NCBI GenBank assembly: GCA_964607765.1
Contig: CAZSNT010000040.1
Span: forward strand, 1 to 64,000
Reading direction: 5' to 3'
DNA from: CAZSNT01 sp964607765
GTDB lineage: Bacteria > Verrucomicrobiota > Lentisphaeria > Oligosphaerales > JABHEG01
Length of the DNA stretch: 64,000 bases
Shown: positions 33,524-43,670 of the stretch, piece after piece
Numbering within the stretch: position 1 is the first letter of the stretch
Layout of the letters: every line of letters starts with the position of its first letter
Notes under the pieces: model-generated
The model's database searches: none
Told to the model about the DNA's origin: nothing
Seen by the model: the letters and a program-made list of their open reading frames with translations, nothing else
Made by a program: the position numbers and the translations under genes

Positions 33524-35356
33524 GTGTTTACACACAACCGCAACACCGTTGACCTGAACGGGGTCTGGAGGTTCAACCCAGACCCGTACCAACGCTGCCG
33601 CCAGCAGTCGTGGTGGGAGCAGGAAGGGCCGACCGATGGCTTTTTCCCCTGCTTCAACATGGAGGGCATGTGGGAAACGCGCGTGCCGTCGACCTGGAAG
33701 AAGGAGTTCAGGCAGCTCGAGTGGTACGACGGACACGCGAACTATGCGCTCGACTTCGAGCTGGACGACATCCCGGACGAACACGAGGCATTCCTTTGCT
33801 TCGACGCGGTGACCTACCGGGCCGAAGTGTACCTCAACGGCATGGCCGTAGGCACGCACGAGTGGGGGTACTCGCCCTTCCAGTTCCGCGTGACCGAGCA
33901 CCTCAGCCGCCGCAACCGGCTCTTCGTGCTGGTCGACAACATCATGCGGGAAGACCGCGTGCCCGGCATCCGCTGCGACTGGAACAACGACGGCGGCATC
34001 ACCGGCGGCGTGAAGCTGATCGTCGTGCCCCGTGTCCATATCAAGAACTTCCGGACGACGACGCGGCTCGAAGACGACGACGCCGTCATCACGGTCACGG
34101 CCTGGCTGCAGGCCCGCGAGGGTTCGGCCTCCGAACAGGTCACGTTCGCCATCGACGAGCTGGGCCTGGAAACGACCTTCACCGTCGCGGCAGGCACGCC
34201 TGGAAGCGCGGAGCTGCGGATTCCGCAGACGGCCATCGGGCTGTGGCGCCCCGCCAATCCCAAGCTCTACACCACGACCGTGAGCACCCGTCACGAGACG
34301 CTCCGCGACGAGATCGGCTACCGCGAGATTCGCGCCGAAGGCCGGCGCATTCTGCTCAACGGCGAGGAATTGCGCCTGTACGGCGTCGCCGTGCACGCCG
34401 AGTTCCCGGACACGGGCCGGGCAGCGACCGAAGAAGGCATCGCCAAGATGCTGGCCAAGGCCCGGCAGCTGGGCGTCAACTTCCTGCGCTGCGCCCACTA
34501 TCCCTACGCCGATATCTGGGCCCGTGCCATGGATCGCGCCGGCATGCTCTGGTGGGAAGAGGCGCCCGTCTACTGGCTGCCGCACGTGCACGAGGAACCG
34601 CAACTCTCCCAGGCACTCGGTATGATGCGCGAGACCATCGTGCGCGACTGGAACCGCGCGTCCCTTATCTTCTGGTCCGTGTCCAACGAATGCGCCGGCG
34701 ACGGCACAGATTTCTGCAACAGCCTGAACGAGGGCAACTACCCGTATTGGGTCAAGGCCTGCGCCCAGGTGCGCGAGCTCGATCCCAGCCGCCTGCTCTC
34801 TTCAGCCGATTCCGGCCATCGTCGCGCGCTCAGCAGTGAGTGGACCCCCGCCGCAGGCGACGCGTTCGACGAGAACGCGGAGAGCGAGCAGTTCCTGCCC
34901 GGGCACCCGGATGCGTTCTACGAGCTCCTCGACGTACTCGGTGCCAACCTCTACGCCGGGCGCCCCGGCGCGAATCCGGTACTGACCGATCGCCTGGTCG
35001 ACATGCTCCGCGCCTACAACAAGCCGCTTGTCATCAGCGAGTTCGGCAGCATGTCCACTGCCGAGCCCACAGAGAAACCCGCCGGCCAGGTGGGGCACCC
35101 GGACTACCACGCCAAAGTCCTGCGCGAAGGATACGGGCCTTTCCACCGCCATCCCGAAATCGTCGGCTACGTGCCGTGGTGTTTGATGGACGTGCGCGTG
35201 CCCATGCACTGGCGCTGGTACAACCGCGGCTCCGGCACGTTCGCCTACGGACTCACCGACAACCAATACCGGAACAAAGCCGTCTTCACGGTGGTACAGG
35301 GCGAAATCGCCCGTCTGCGCCGGACATGGGGCTGTGCCCAAGACGGGAGGACGTGA
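33524..35356 (+). CDS. GH2 family beta-galactosidase/beta-glucuronidase-like enzyme
   Basis: A 610-residue protein starting at GTG 33524, with GAGGGA eight bases upstream. Domains in order: sugar-binding sandwich (NGVWRFNPDP, RVPSTWKK, YRAEVYLNGMAVGTHEWGYS), immunoglobulin-like domain (about 180-280), and TIM barrel. The barrel shows INGEELRLYGVAVHAEFP as the usual domain junction. The acid/base is Glu389 (SVSNECAG) and the nucleophile Glu506 (VISEFGSM). It lacks the long C-terminal domains of LacZ, as in many glucuronidase and exo-galactosidase members. No signal peptide is seen, so it likely acts on imported oligosaccharides. Substrate preference among galactosides or uronides is not clear. 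Confidence 0.85.
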   Translation: MFTHNRNTVDLNGVWRFNPDPYQRCRQQSWWEQEGPTDGFFPCFNMEGMWETRVPSTWKKEFRQLEWYDGHANYALDFELDDIPDEHEAFLCFDAVTYRAEVYLNGMAVGTHEWGYSPFQFRVTEHLSRRNRLFVLVDNIMREDRVPGIRCDWNNDGGITGGVKLIVVPRVHIKNFRTTTRLEDDDAVITVTAWLQAREGSASEQVTFAIDELGLETTFTVAAGTPGSAELRIPQTAIGLWRPANPKLYTTTVSTRHETLRDEIGYREIRAEGRRILLNGEELRLYGVAVHAEFPDTGRAATEEGIAKMLAKARQLGVNFLRCAHYPYADIWARAMDRAGMLWWEEAPVYWLPHVHEEPQLSQALGMMRETIVRDWNRASLIFWSVSNECAGDGTDFCNSLNEGNYPYWVKACAQVRELDPSRLLSSADSGHRRALSSEWTPAAGDAFDENAESEQFLPGHPDAFYELLDVLGANLYAGRPGANPVLTDRLVDMLRAYNKPLVISEFGSMSTAEPTEKPAGQVGHPDYHAKVLREGYGPFHRHPEIVGYVPWCLMDVRVPMHWRWYNRGSGTFAYGLTDNQYRNKAVFTVVQGEIARLRRTWGCAQDGRT

Positions 35357-35544
35357 TGCCGTTCGTAGTCAGACAAGCAGGAACACCGAATCACTTGCAC
35401 CGGAAGCGTGGACTATGAAAATCTACGCCGAGAAGCCCTGCGCGAGCGAGTGCCGAAAGAGCTGCGGCGAGAGCGCCGGTCCTGAGCTAAAGCCGGGTCG
35501 CCGCTGCCGCTTGCGGCGACGAAAGAGAACAGCCGAGAAAACCA

Positions 35545-38500
35545 ATGAAACAAACACGATGGATTCTGACCATGACTGCAGCACTGACCTGTACCGCCAG
35601 TATTGCTCAGGACGAGACCGGCTTCTACAAAGGCAACTACGGCCCTGATGCCGACTACATCCTCAGTGGCGGGCTCATCAGGGATCTGCCGCAGGCCCTT
35701 GCGATGCCGGTGGACTACAAGGGTGACGGCTTCGCGGCCAAGCGGCTCTCGGACGTCCCGCCACCAGGCGTGCATCCGCGCGTCATCATGAGCCCGTCAG
35801 ACGTCGAGCGAATGAAGGAGCTCGTGGCGATGGGAGACAAGGCACCGCGCTTCTTCCGCATCCACCTGGAAGCGCTGCGACGCGACAGAGACTGGCAGAT
35901 CCCACAAAACTATAACTACATCACCAATCCGTTCGGGCAGGACGGCAAGATCGCGGGCTGGGCGCTGCTGGCTTTGCTGACCGATGATCAGGAACTGGGA
36001 CGCAAAGCAGCCAAGGCAACGCTCGAACACGCTCTGTTCATGGAGCCGCGCATCGACATTCTGAACACACTTGACGCGGCCAAGCCGCTCAAGCAAGTGT
36101 CGTATGACTTCGTGCGCACCGGGCTGCGCTTCGGACCGTTCACTTACATCCAGGCGTACCACGACGGCGGGAAGGAACGAGTCGAGGAACTGCGGCAGAG
36201 GTACGGCGTGGAGCTGGCGCACACCGGCGACCACACCGGCGCGTACTACGCGCTCGGCTGGGAATACGACTACGCCTACAGCTTCATGAGCGATGAGGAA
36301 CGCGCCATCGTGCGGCGCGTCATCGCCAAGTCGACCTACGGCAAGTACGACACGGGCATGGCATTGCCCGGCCAGATGTATATCAACAACCACATGTCGT
36401 CCGGGGCCAATTGGATCGCGCTCGCTTTGGCGATAGAAGGAGAGGAAGGCTACGACGAACGGATCCTGCCCATCGCGCTCTGGAGCCTCAAGAACAAGCT
36501 GACCTACGACCTGTCGCCCGACGGCATCACCTACGAAAACACCAAGGGCTTCATCCCCATGCTGCCCGTGCTCGCATGTGCCCGGCGCCAAGGCGCCGAT
36601 GATCCGGAACAGCTGCTGAAGCACAGTCACCTGGTCGCGAGGGCGTACTCGAACGTGCAGCACGCGCGCAAGCTCTACAATCGCTACATCGGTCGCCATC
36701 GCTACCGGGAGGGGACGCCGCAACTGCACGAAGTCAAGACCGGGCTCGACGAGCCGCGCTACTGGCGGGCCTCGGGTGGCAGCGGGTCAGGCGGACACCA
36801 CGAGTTCTGGTATGTAGTCAAGTACTTCTACCCCAACGACCCGATGGTCGACTTTGTCTACAGTGCGAAGAACTCGGACTACAACGCCGAGCTGTATGAG
36901 GGCAGAGAGGGCGAGAGATACGGCAGCCGCCTGCACTACAGCTGGTTCAATCTGCCGGCGCTCTGCATGCTGACCGCATCGCACGACACGGACTACAACC
37001 GGCAAGATCGATTGGATCAGTTCGAAGATCTGCCCGAGTTCTGGTTCGACGAGGAGCGCGGCATGGTCGCCATGCGCAGCGGCTGGGACCAGGACGCGAT
37101 GCTCGTGCACATGGAGAACCGGATCGACCAGTACTACAGCGGCCACGAAACGCCGCAGCACGGCGACTTCCAAGTCTGGGCCGACGGCATCCCCTGGAGC
37201 CCGAACCTCGGCGCGTACCGCGACTGCACCTTCCGCGCCATGGTCACCGTCGACGGACTGGCCGGCGTCTACTGCCCCGTCTCGGGCGACTGGATGACGG
37301 CGCACGACACGCCCGAAGCCGCCACCAGCGTGGCCGAAATGACAACCGCGTACCAGTGGCGCAAGCTCTCGAAGCTGCTGCACCTGGACCATCCGGCACT
37401 CGAGCAGGCACCGCTGAAGATGGCTCACTTCGCCGAAGCGGCCTACACGCAGGACCGATTCACCGAGCTTCCCCACCTGCCGAAAGTCCGGGAGCACTAC
37501 GACGGCTTTGCGCACCTCGACTACGGGCCCTGGCACGGCGAGACACGAGGCCCCGAACGCTACGGCAAGTGGAACGACCCCATGCGCTACGTCTTCCGGA
37601 CAATCCACTTCGCCCGCGGCAAGAAGCCGTACCTGCTGGTCTTCGACGACCTCGACAAGGACGGCAGAAAGCACCAGTACGACTGGCGCATGCCGGTCAT
37701 CGGCGATTCCGAGGTATACCTGATCAACCCGGCGCCGCAGAACCGGCATCTGGAGCTGAACACGGAGGGCGTCATCGGCACGGACATCATCCTGGCGCTC
37801 GCCGACGACAGGATCAAACGCGACCGCGGCGCGGTCTGGGGTACGGTCTACCCGAGAATGAAGCCGCAGCCGAAGAAGGGTGATCCGATGCTGCTGGTGC
37901 GCGTGCTCTGGCGCAACACCAACTTCCCCTACCCCTTCCCGCATTTCCAGAAGTACTGGGAATACAACATGATCAGCGTCCCCGCCTACAGCGAAAGCCC
38001 CGCATTCAAGGTCTTGATCTTCCCGCATCGATTCGGCGACAAGCTGCCAGTCACCACGTGGTCGGACGACATGGGGAAGCTCACGGTCAAAGTCGGGGAG
38101 AACATGGACGTCTACAACTTCGACCAAACAGACCGAAAGCGCACCGTCTTCACCATGAGCCGCAATGGCCGGAAGATCACCGATTCCGGAGCGGCCCCGC
38201 CCAGACCGATCCTGCGGGAAAGAGGCAAGTGGACTGTCGACCAGAATCGGCCGAACTGGCGTCAGCCACGTGCCGTGGTCGGCACGGCCACTGCGGAGTT
38301 CGCAGTCCCTGCGCCCGGCGCCGAGATCCGCTACACTCTCGACGGCTCCACGCCAGGCGCGGACTCCGCAGTCTACACCGCCCCCCTCACAATCGACCGA
38401 AGCTGTACACTCCAGGCACGCACCTACCAGCCTGACTGGCGTTGCGGCGGCGAAGGCTGGAGCAAGACCGCCAGCTTCCGCTTCGAGAAGCAGCTTCCCG

Positions 38501-40293
38501 CCAGCTCAGTGCCGGGCCCAGCCCTCCCCGGTTCGGTGCCGGGCGCAGCCCTCCCCGGTTCGGTGCCGGGCGCAGCCATCCCCGGTTCGGTGCCAGGCGC
38601 AGCCCTCCCCGGTTCAGTGCCGGGCGCAGCCCCTGCGCCCGGACTCTCCACCCGCGGCTACGAAATCAAAACCACCATATTCGACAGAAAAGGCTTCTTC
38701 CAAGGCTCAAAGAGCTCCCTCCCTGACGTGAGCCTATACGAGCCGCTGGTAGCCACGATCACCCCGGGCTTCGACATCCCGTTCATGGAACCGCAGCAAC
38801 CGCGCAAGCTCATGACCAAAGCGTTCTACCTGTTCGAGGGCTACTTCAACGCACCCGCGACCGGTGTCTACTACTTCGAAGTGGCATCCTGCGGGCCGGT
38901 GGACTTCTCAGTCGCCGGGCGTGAGGTCATCCTCGTCAACCGGCAGTACGGCCTGTCCTACAAGAAGCGCTACGGCGAAGTCGGCCTGGCAGAAGGCCGA
39001 CACGCACTCCGCCTCCTCGTCTGCGACACCATGTTCTGGAAAGGTGATATCGAGGAGCCATACAAGATCGGCGTGCAGGTCAAGGGCCCTGGTTCGAACG
39101 ACTACCTGCCGATCGCGAACGCCGCGCTCAGCTGTGTGGCGCCTGCCCGATTGACGGCGATCCGGGAACACCGTGCCCTGAAGAAACACGCTGGCCAGGA
39201 ACTGGCCGTCGTGCCGGGCGTGGTGCAGGAAAAGTACGACCGGATCGCGCGTTCGCCGGAACGCCTGCCCGCCGACGGATTGCCGCCGGCGTTCTTTGAC
39301 GTCGACGGGCTCGCCCCCTACGCCAGCGCTCTCGTTGAGCGCATGGCGGCCAACGATTCGACCCGAAAGCTGGTGGAGTACAAGGGATTCCTGCGCATTG
39401 CCGCGGACGGTGTCTACGAGTTCCGGCTGCACCAAGGCAGAGAGAGCTCCGCGCAGTTGCTCGTACATGACCAGATCATTGTCCGTCAGCGGGTGGCGGC
39501 GCCGGCCGCCGCGGGCAGAATCCGGCTTGGGCGTGGCCTGCATCCCTTCCGGCTGCAGGTGGCCCTCGGCAAGGCCGTTATCCACATGAAGGCCGAGGGC
39601 GAGAGCGTCTTCCAGACCGCTGGCGTCGCCGCTCTGGCGCGTCCCGCGGCCGTGGATCTGGGGCAGGTGAACACGTCTCCCGACAGGGAACTGGTTGCCT
39701 ACCTGCCATGCGACGAACTGGCAGACGGCCTGACTCCCATCCAGTTCGGCAAAGGCGCGACCGCCACAGTGCAGGCCGGCGTTCTCGTGCCCGGCAAGAA
39801 GGGCAGGGCCTTAGGCATGTATGAGGCCGCGTCACAGATCAGCCTGCGCAACCTGCCGACACATGAGGACTCATCGACCATCTCCTGCTGGATCATGCTG
39901 AAGGAAAGCTCGGATTTCTACATCCTGACCGGTGTCCCGTACATGTCCGAAGCCTACGACCTGCGCTTCCGCCGGAACCGCTTTGTGGCTGAGTTCCGAC
40001 GCGGCATTGGCGTGGTCAACGCCACTGTGGACAAAGATGACGTGGCGACCGGCAAATGGTTCCACGTAGCGGCGACCTACGGCGAGGAGAACTCGGTCTA
40101 TTTCAACGGTGAGCTGATCGGCAGCGCGCAGGTCCACAACAAGACCATGCGCCGTGGCAGCGCCCGCGAACCGAACGTGGAACTGATGGTGTGCCCCGGC
40201 AGACCGACCAATGCGGCTATCGACGAATGCCGGGTCTATAACCGCGTTCTCACGGCAGAGGAAGTGAAGGCGCTGTATGAGGCGGATAAGTAA
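35545..40293 (+). CDS. Large secreted multidomain polysaccharide lyase with PA14 and LamG domains
   Basis: A 1582-residue protein with a signal peptide (MKQTRWILTMTAALTCTASIAQ). HPRVIMSPSDVERMKEL opens a heparinase-type alpha toroid (about residues 75-450). It is followed by beta-sandwich domains to about 880 with YYSGHETPQHGDFQVW as the likely catalytic His region. Residues 910-980 are a chitobiase C-terminal-like domain (EIRYTLDGSTPG). A linker of five nine-residue repeats follows. Next come two PA14-like domains (about 1030-1210 and 1250-1360), the second weaker, and a C-terminal LamG/concanavalin-like domain (about 1385-1580) with HEDSSTISCWIML and IDECRVYNRVLTAEE. The add-on domains probably bind glycan. 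The GH2 enzyme upstream would use the products. Confidence 0.75.
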   Translation: MKQTRWILTMTAALTCTASIAQDETGFYKGNYGPDADYILSGGLIRDLPQALAMPVDYKGDGFAAKRLSDVPPPGVHPRVIMSPSDVERMKELVAMGDKAPRFFRIHLEALRRDRDWQIPQNYNYITNPFGQDGKIAGWALLALLTDDQELGRKAAKATLEHALFMEPRIDILNTLDAAKPLKQVSYDFVRTGLRFGPFTYIQAYHDGGKERVEELRQRYGVELAHTGDHTGAYYALGWEYDYAYSFMSDEERAIVRRVIAKSTYGKYDTGMALPGQMYINNHMSSGANWIALALAIEGEEGYDERILPIALWSLKNKLTYDLSPDGITYENTKGFIPMLPVLACARRQGADDPEQLLKHSHLVARAYSNVQHARKLYNRYIGRHRYREGTPQLHEVKTGLDEPRYWRASGGSGSGGHHEFWYVVKYFYPNDPMVDFVYSAKNSDYNAELYEGREGERYGSRLHYSWFNLPALCMLTASHDTDYNRQDRLDQFEDLPEFWFDEERGMVAMRSGWDQDAMLVHMENRIDQYYSGHETPQHGDFQVWADGIPWSPNLGAYRDCTFRAMVTVDGLAGVYCPVSGDWMTAHDTPEAATSVAEMTTAYQWRKLSKLLHLDHPALEQAPLKMAHFAEAAYTQDRFTELPHLPKVREHYDGFAHLDYGPWHGETRGPERYGKWNDPMRYVFRTIHFARGKKPYLLVFDDLDKDGRKHQYDWRMPVIGDSEVYLINPAPQNRHLELNTEGVIGTDIILALADDRIKRDRGAVWGTVYPRMKPQPKKGDPMLLVRVLWRNTNFPYPFPHFQKYWEYNMISVPAYSESPAFKVLIFPHRFGDKLPVTTWSDDMGKLTVKVGENMDVYNFDQTDRKRTVFTMSRNGRKITDSGAAPPRPILRERGKWTVDQNRPNWRQPRAVVGTATAEFAVPAPGAEIRYTLDGSTPGADSAVYTAPLTIDRSCTLQARTYQPDWRCGGEGWSKTASFRFEKQLPASSVPGPALPGSVPGAALPGSVPGAAIPGSVPGAALPGSVPGAAPAPGLSTRGYEIKTTIFDRKGFFQGSKSSLPDVSLYEPLVATITPGFDIPFMEPQQPRKLMTKAFYLFEGYFNAPATGVYYFEVASCGPVDFSVAGREVILVNRQYGLSYKKRYGEVGLAEGRHALRLLVCDTMFWKGDIEEPYKIGVQVKGPGSNDYLPIANAALSCVAPARLTAIREHRALKKHAGQELAVVPGVVQEKYDRIARSPERLPADGLPPAFFDVDGLAPYASALVERMAANDSTRKLVEYKGFLRIAADGVYEFRLHQGRESSAQLLVHDQIIVRQRVAAPAAAGRIRLGRGLHPFRLQVALGKAVIHMKAEGESVFQTAGVAALARPAAVDLGQVNTSPDRELVAYLPCDELADGLTPIQFGKGATATVQAGVLVPGKKGRALGMYEAASQISLRNLPTHEDSSTISCWIMLKESSDFYILTGVPYMSEAYDLRFRRNRFVAEFRRGIGVVNATVDKDDVATGKWFHVAATYGEENSVYFNGELIGSAQVHNKTMRRGSAREPNVELMVCPGRPTNAAIDECRVYNRVLTAEEVKALYEADK
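38503..38637 (+). repeat. Five 27-bp in-frame tandem repeats
   Basis: The unit encodes SVPGAALPG-like nonapeptides, beginning GGTTCGGTGCCGGGCGCAGC. Units start at 38503, 38530, 38557, 38584 and 38611. They are nearly identical at DNA level, which suggests recent expansion by slippage. The repeats form a Pro/Gly/Ala linker between the lyase part and the PA14 part of the protein. Confidence 0.9.
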
Positions 40294-40321
40294 GTGCCGG
40301 GCCGCAAGCGACGCTCCTGAG

Positions 40322-41011
40322 CTAGGTCGCGGCGAGCTCGTCCATGAGCTTCTGGATGTGCAGCGCTTCCGCCCAGAACAACAGGTCCGAGCCGCCGAGA
40401 CCGGCCTGGAAATGCCGGGCAAGATCCACGCCGACAACCGCGTTGCCGCGGCAGTTCAAGTGGAACCCATCCTGCATCAGGGGTTGGTAAAGCGCCGGGT
40501 AGGCCTGCTGGAAGAGCCGCCAGCGAGCCAGATGATCGATCAGCCCGGCTCCCGTCTCCCGAGCCACGGCCCGGACAGTGTCCATGTAGCTGTAGAACCT
40601 CTCCAGCACGGCAGCGTCACCGTACGGCCCGTAGTAGGTCTGGAACACCACCAGCGTTCCCAGATCCGCAAAACGACGCTGGATCTCCACCAAATTCTCT
40701 CGAAACGCCGCCAGACTCACGTTGTTGTTCTCGAACGAGTCATTGCCACCCACCGTCACAAACGCCAGATGCGGCCGGTACATGGCAGCGTCGTCTTGGA
40801 ACCGCGCAAGGAGCTTGCCGGCCGTGTCACCGCCGACCCCCGTATTGATGCACGTGTGGACGCGCCCATACTTCCGCTTGATCGCCAGCTCCAGACAGTC
40901 GAACCAGTGCATCCCCGGCAGGAAATGCTCCGTATTGGAGGAGCCGAAGGCCAGGATGCGTGTCCGTTCACCGTTGCGAAACCGCGTGAGAATTCCCTCA
41001 AGCATCTCCAT
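40322..41011 (-). CDS. SGNH/GDSL-type hydrolase
   Basis: A 229-residue protein starting at ATG 41011, with GGAGG a few bases upstream on the minus strand. Block I is ILAFGSSNTEHF (Ser in GSSNT), block II NTGVGGDTAG, block III FVTVGGNDSF, and block V GFHLNCRG (the His; the aspartate is shifted to QDGFH). It has no signal peptide. Such enzymes act on ester groups of sugars and lipids. Its first 14 bp overlap the end of the sulfatase gene, so the two are translated together, suggesting joint removal of ester substituents (sulfate and acyl) from the same oligosaccharide. Confidence 0.85.
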   Translation of the reverse strand: MEMLEGILTRFRNGERTRILAFGSSNTEHFLPGMHWFDCLELAIKRKYGRVHTCINTGVGGDTAGKLLARFQDDAAMYRPHLAFVTVGGNDSFENNNVSLAAFRENLVEIQRRFADLGTLVVFQTYYGPYGDAAVLERFYSYMDTVRAVARETGAGLIDHLARWRLFQQAYPALYQPLMQDGFHLNCRGNAVVGVDLARHFQAGLGGSDLLFWAEALHIQKLMDELAAT

Positions 41012-42425
41012 GTTCCTCCTCCGCTCCCGGGATGGCCGCCGGTTCCAGCCAAACCTGGTCGCGCTTGTCTTCCTGCATCCCAGCATCGAACTGCCGAGCT
41101 TCCTGTATGAGACTGCGGACGACATCAGGACGCTCGGCGGCCAGGTCTGTGGTCTCGCCGATGTCAGTGTCGAGATTGTAGAGTTCCGCTCTGGGGAAGA
41201 GCCGGTGCTGGCGCTCGAACAGTTCCGGACTCACCAGGTACCACAGCGACTGCGGCTTCTCCGGGTATTCGGCGATGGGCAGGACCAGCTTCCACGGTCC
41301 GCGTCGGACGGCCTGGAGCTGGCTGCCAAAGTAGTAGCAGAAAAGTCGCTCGCCGGGGCCTGCGTCGTCGCCCTCGAACAGCAGGCCACTGATGTCGGCG
41401 CCGTCAATGACGCGATCAGCCGGCACTTGCGCGCCAGCGAGACCGGCAAGAGTAGGCAACAGATCGAGGATGGAGGCCGCTTGGTGCGTCTCACGCCCCG
41501 CCGCGACGCGTCCCGGCCACCAGGCGATCGCGGGTTCGCGCATGCCGCCTTCCCAAGTCAGGCCTTTGCGGCCGCGCAGCGGCCCGGGACTGCCGCCCGA
41601 ATACCGGGGCTTGCCGTCCACGATGCGGTTCAGGTTGCCGGGTGACGGTCCGTTGTCAGATGTAAAGAACACCAGCGTGTTGCGGTCCAAGCCAAGGCGT
41701 TGCAGCGTCTCGACGATCCTGCCCACACTCCAATCCAGTTCCTCCACCGTGTCGCCGTAGATCCCGCCCTGCGACCTGCCATCGAACGCCGGCGACGCGT
41801 ACTGCGGCGAGTGCGGAAACGTATGCGCGAAGTAGAGGAAAAACGGACACTCCCGGTTCGTCTCGATAAAACGCACCGCGCGCTCCGTGTAGCGACGTGT
41901 GAGTGTGGTCTGATCCACCGGCGCTTCCACGATCGTCTCGGCCGGCTCACGGCAGTCGTAGAGCGGCAGCTTCTTCAGCGCGTTCTGGGCCCGAAACGGG
42001 CTCTCCCCGTCCCAGATCATCATGTCGTTGCTGTAGGGTAGACCGTACCACTCGTCGAACCCGTGACTCGTGGGGTGGAACTGCGGCTCGGTGCCCAAAT
42101 GCCACTTACCGATGCAGGTGGTCGCGTAGCCGCGATCCCTGAGCAGGTCAGCGACAGTGACTTCCTCGGCAGGCAATCCGGTCTTCTCCAGCGGAAAAAG
42201 CACCAAGGGCACGCCGGCGCGACACGGGTAACGCCCAGTTAGAATCGATGCACGCGACGGACTGCAGAACGGGGCCGCAGCATAGAAATTGGTGAAGCGG
42301 AGGCCCTCCGACGCCAACCGATCCAGGTTCGGCGTTGCAATGGTCTCGGATCCGTAGCAGCTCAAGTCGCCGTACCCGAGATCGTCCGCGAATATCACGA
42401 TGATGTTGGGGCGTGTGTCACACAT
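40998..42425 (-). CDS. Formylglycine-dependent sulfatase (family S1)
   Basis: A 475-residue protein starting at ATG 42425. RPNIIVIFADDLGYGDLSCY binds metal, and Cys54 in FCSPSRASILTGR is the canonical formylglycine site with full CxPSR. TCIGKWHLG and FTSDNGPSPG are further sulfatase motifs. No signal peptide is apparent, so the protein appears cytoplasmic. It sits in a minus-strand run with deoC 62 bp upstream and the SGNH hydrolase overlapping downstream. It is more canonical than the two sulfatases at 19-22 kb, and the three differ enough to have distinct positional specificities. Confidence 0.9.
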   Translation of the reverse strand: MCDTRPNIIVIFADDLGYGDLSCYGSETIATPNLDRLASEGLRFTNFYAAAPFCSPSRASILTGRYPCRAGVPLVLFPLEKTGLPAEEVTVADLLRDRGYATTCIGKWHLGTEPQFHPTSHGFDEWYGLPYSNDMMIWDGESPFRAQNALKKLPLYDCREPAETIVEAPVDQTTLTRRYTERAVRFIETNRECPFFLYFAHTFPHSPQYASPAFDGRSQGGIYGDTVEELDWSVGRIVETLQRLGLDRNTLVFFTSDNGPSPGNLNRIVDGKPRYSGGSPGPLRGRKGLTWEGGMREPAIAWWPGRVAAGRETHQAASILDLLPTLAGLAGAQVPADRVIDGADISGLLFEGDDAGPGERLFCYYFGSQLQAVRRGPWKLVLPIAEYPEKPQSLWYLVSPELFERQHRLFPRAELYNLDTDIGETTDLAAERPDVVRSLIQEARQFDAGMQEDKRDQVWLEPAAIPGAEEEHGDA

Positions 42426-42487
42426 GTTCCGTCCGTCGGATTACGTCGTTTTGGATCGCCGGATGCAGTTTGGTGAAGAACTCCGTT

Positions 42488-43249
42488 TCAGTAGCCTTCG
42501 GGCTGCGCGCCGGACGGGGCAGCCCCCACCTCGGGTATGCCGGCACGGCGGCAGTGTTCGTCCAGCATCGCCGCGGTCGCCGTGGCGCCACAGCGCGTGC
42601 CGCCCAACTCACGAACGTGGATCAGTGCGTCCAGGTCCCGCACGCCGCCGGCGGCCTTGACCTGGACCTTGTCGGAGCAGTTCGCTCGCATGAGCTTCAG
42701 GTCGTGGTCTGTCGCGCCCTGGTAACTGTACTTGCCGTCAGCGCCCTTCACGAAACCATAACCTGTGGAGGTCTTCACAAAATCCGCGCCGGCTCGTTCG
42801 CAGACCTCGCAAAGCGTGATCTTCGCGGCGTCATCGGGCATGAAGTCGTTCTCGAAAATGACCTTGACAATCGCCCCGTGACTATGCGCTTCCTCGCACA
42901 CCGCCCGTATGTCCGCTTCCACATACTCCCAGTCGCCGGACAGCGCTTTGCCCACGTTTATGACCATATCAATCTCAACCGCACCGTCCCGGCACGCGAC
43001 CGCAGTCTCGAGCCGCTTCACTTCAGTCGTGTTGCCGCCCTGCGGAAAGCCGATAACGGTCCCAACCCCCACGCCCGTGCCGGCCAGCAGTTCGACGGCG
43101 CGCCCGACGTAGTACGGCTTGATGCACACCGAGACCACCTTGTACTGAGCAGCAAGCCGGCAACCCGCTTCCAGGTCCGCGTCCGTCATGGTGGGATGCA
43201 GCAGCGAATGATCTATCATCCCTGCCAGATCTTCATACGTGTAGTCCAT
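42488..43249 (-). CDS. deoC: Deoxyribose-phosphate aldolase
   Basis: A 253-residue protein starting at ATG 43249, with GGAG seven bases upstream. It cleaves 2-deoxyribose-5-phosphate to glyceraldehyde-3-phosphate and acetaldehyde. Characteristic segments are IDHSLLHPTMTDADLEAGC, CIKPYYV, VIGFPQGGNTTEVK, EIDMVINVG, DFVKTSTGYG (the Schiff-base lysine strand) and VQVKAAGGVRDLD. The length matches DeoC. The frame stays open upstream to about 43480 but that part is not protein-like. It is first in a run with the sulfatase and SGNH hydrolase, so a role on a deoxy-sugar-type breakdown product is possible but unproven. Confidence 0.9.
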   Translation of the reverse strand: MDYTYEDLAGMIDHSLLHPTMTDADLEAGCRLAAQYKVVSVCIKPYYVGRAVELLAGTGVGVGTVIGFPQGGNTTEVKRLETAVACRDGAVEIDMVINVGKALSGDWEYVEADIRAVCEEAHSHGAIVKVIFENDFMPDDAAKITLCEVCERAGADFVKTSTGYGFVKGADGKYSYQGATDHDLKLMRANCSDKVQVKAAGGVRDLDALIHVRELGGTRCGATATAAMLDEHCRRAGIPEVGAAPSGAQPEGY

Positions 43250-43670
43250 TACTCGTCTCCTCTGCACGTACCGATCGACAGCCCGGCAGCCGGGCGCAAC
43301 CGCTCCATCGGCGTAGACGGGATCGTCGGGAAACAAGCGCAATGGCTCGATGTCTGCCTCGGGAAATGTCGCCGCGGCGCGCTTCTCGAGAGCAAGGCCC
43401 CCCGTCCCAGCCGTCTGGCCCGCCGCCCGGGCTCTGTCCGTATGAGCAATTCCCCCGTTCAGGCGCAGGCTCTCTGGCAACAGCCCCCAGGGTCGACCGG
43501 TGGCTTGGCCGCCTTAGTATAGGCCCCGTGCCGTACGACGCAAGAGCTGGCACGCGGAACGACGGCCCGGTCTCGGGGATGACCGGAAAACACCCCCATC
43601 GCGATGAGCGGAGAACACCTGCCCCCGGACGCTCGAGTCATTAAGTCACGCCCGCCTCCGGGCAAATCTC
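43250..43670. other. Intergenic region without recognised gene
   Basis: This stretch of 421 bp lies upstream of deoC and downstream of the CobW-type gene. Both strands carry open frames but none is protein-like. It contains one GTCATTAAGTCAC word near 43640 and two similar words, GATGACCGGAAAACAC (about 43578) and GATGAGCGGAGAACAC (about 43602). I see no clear promoter. Confidence 0.6.

Noticed and set aside
35415..35648. Small Cys/Arg-rich ORF between the GH2 and large lyase genes
   Set aside because: It runs into the lyase gene in another frame, has no ribosome-binding site and no recognisable similarity.
43250..43480. N-terminal extension of DeoC
   Set aside because: The DeoC body starts at ATG 43249 with a good ribosome-binding site and normal family length; the extension is not protein-like.
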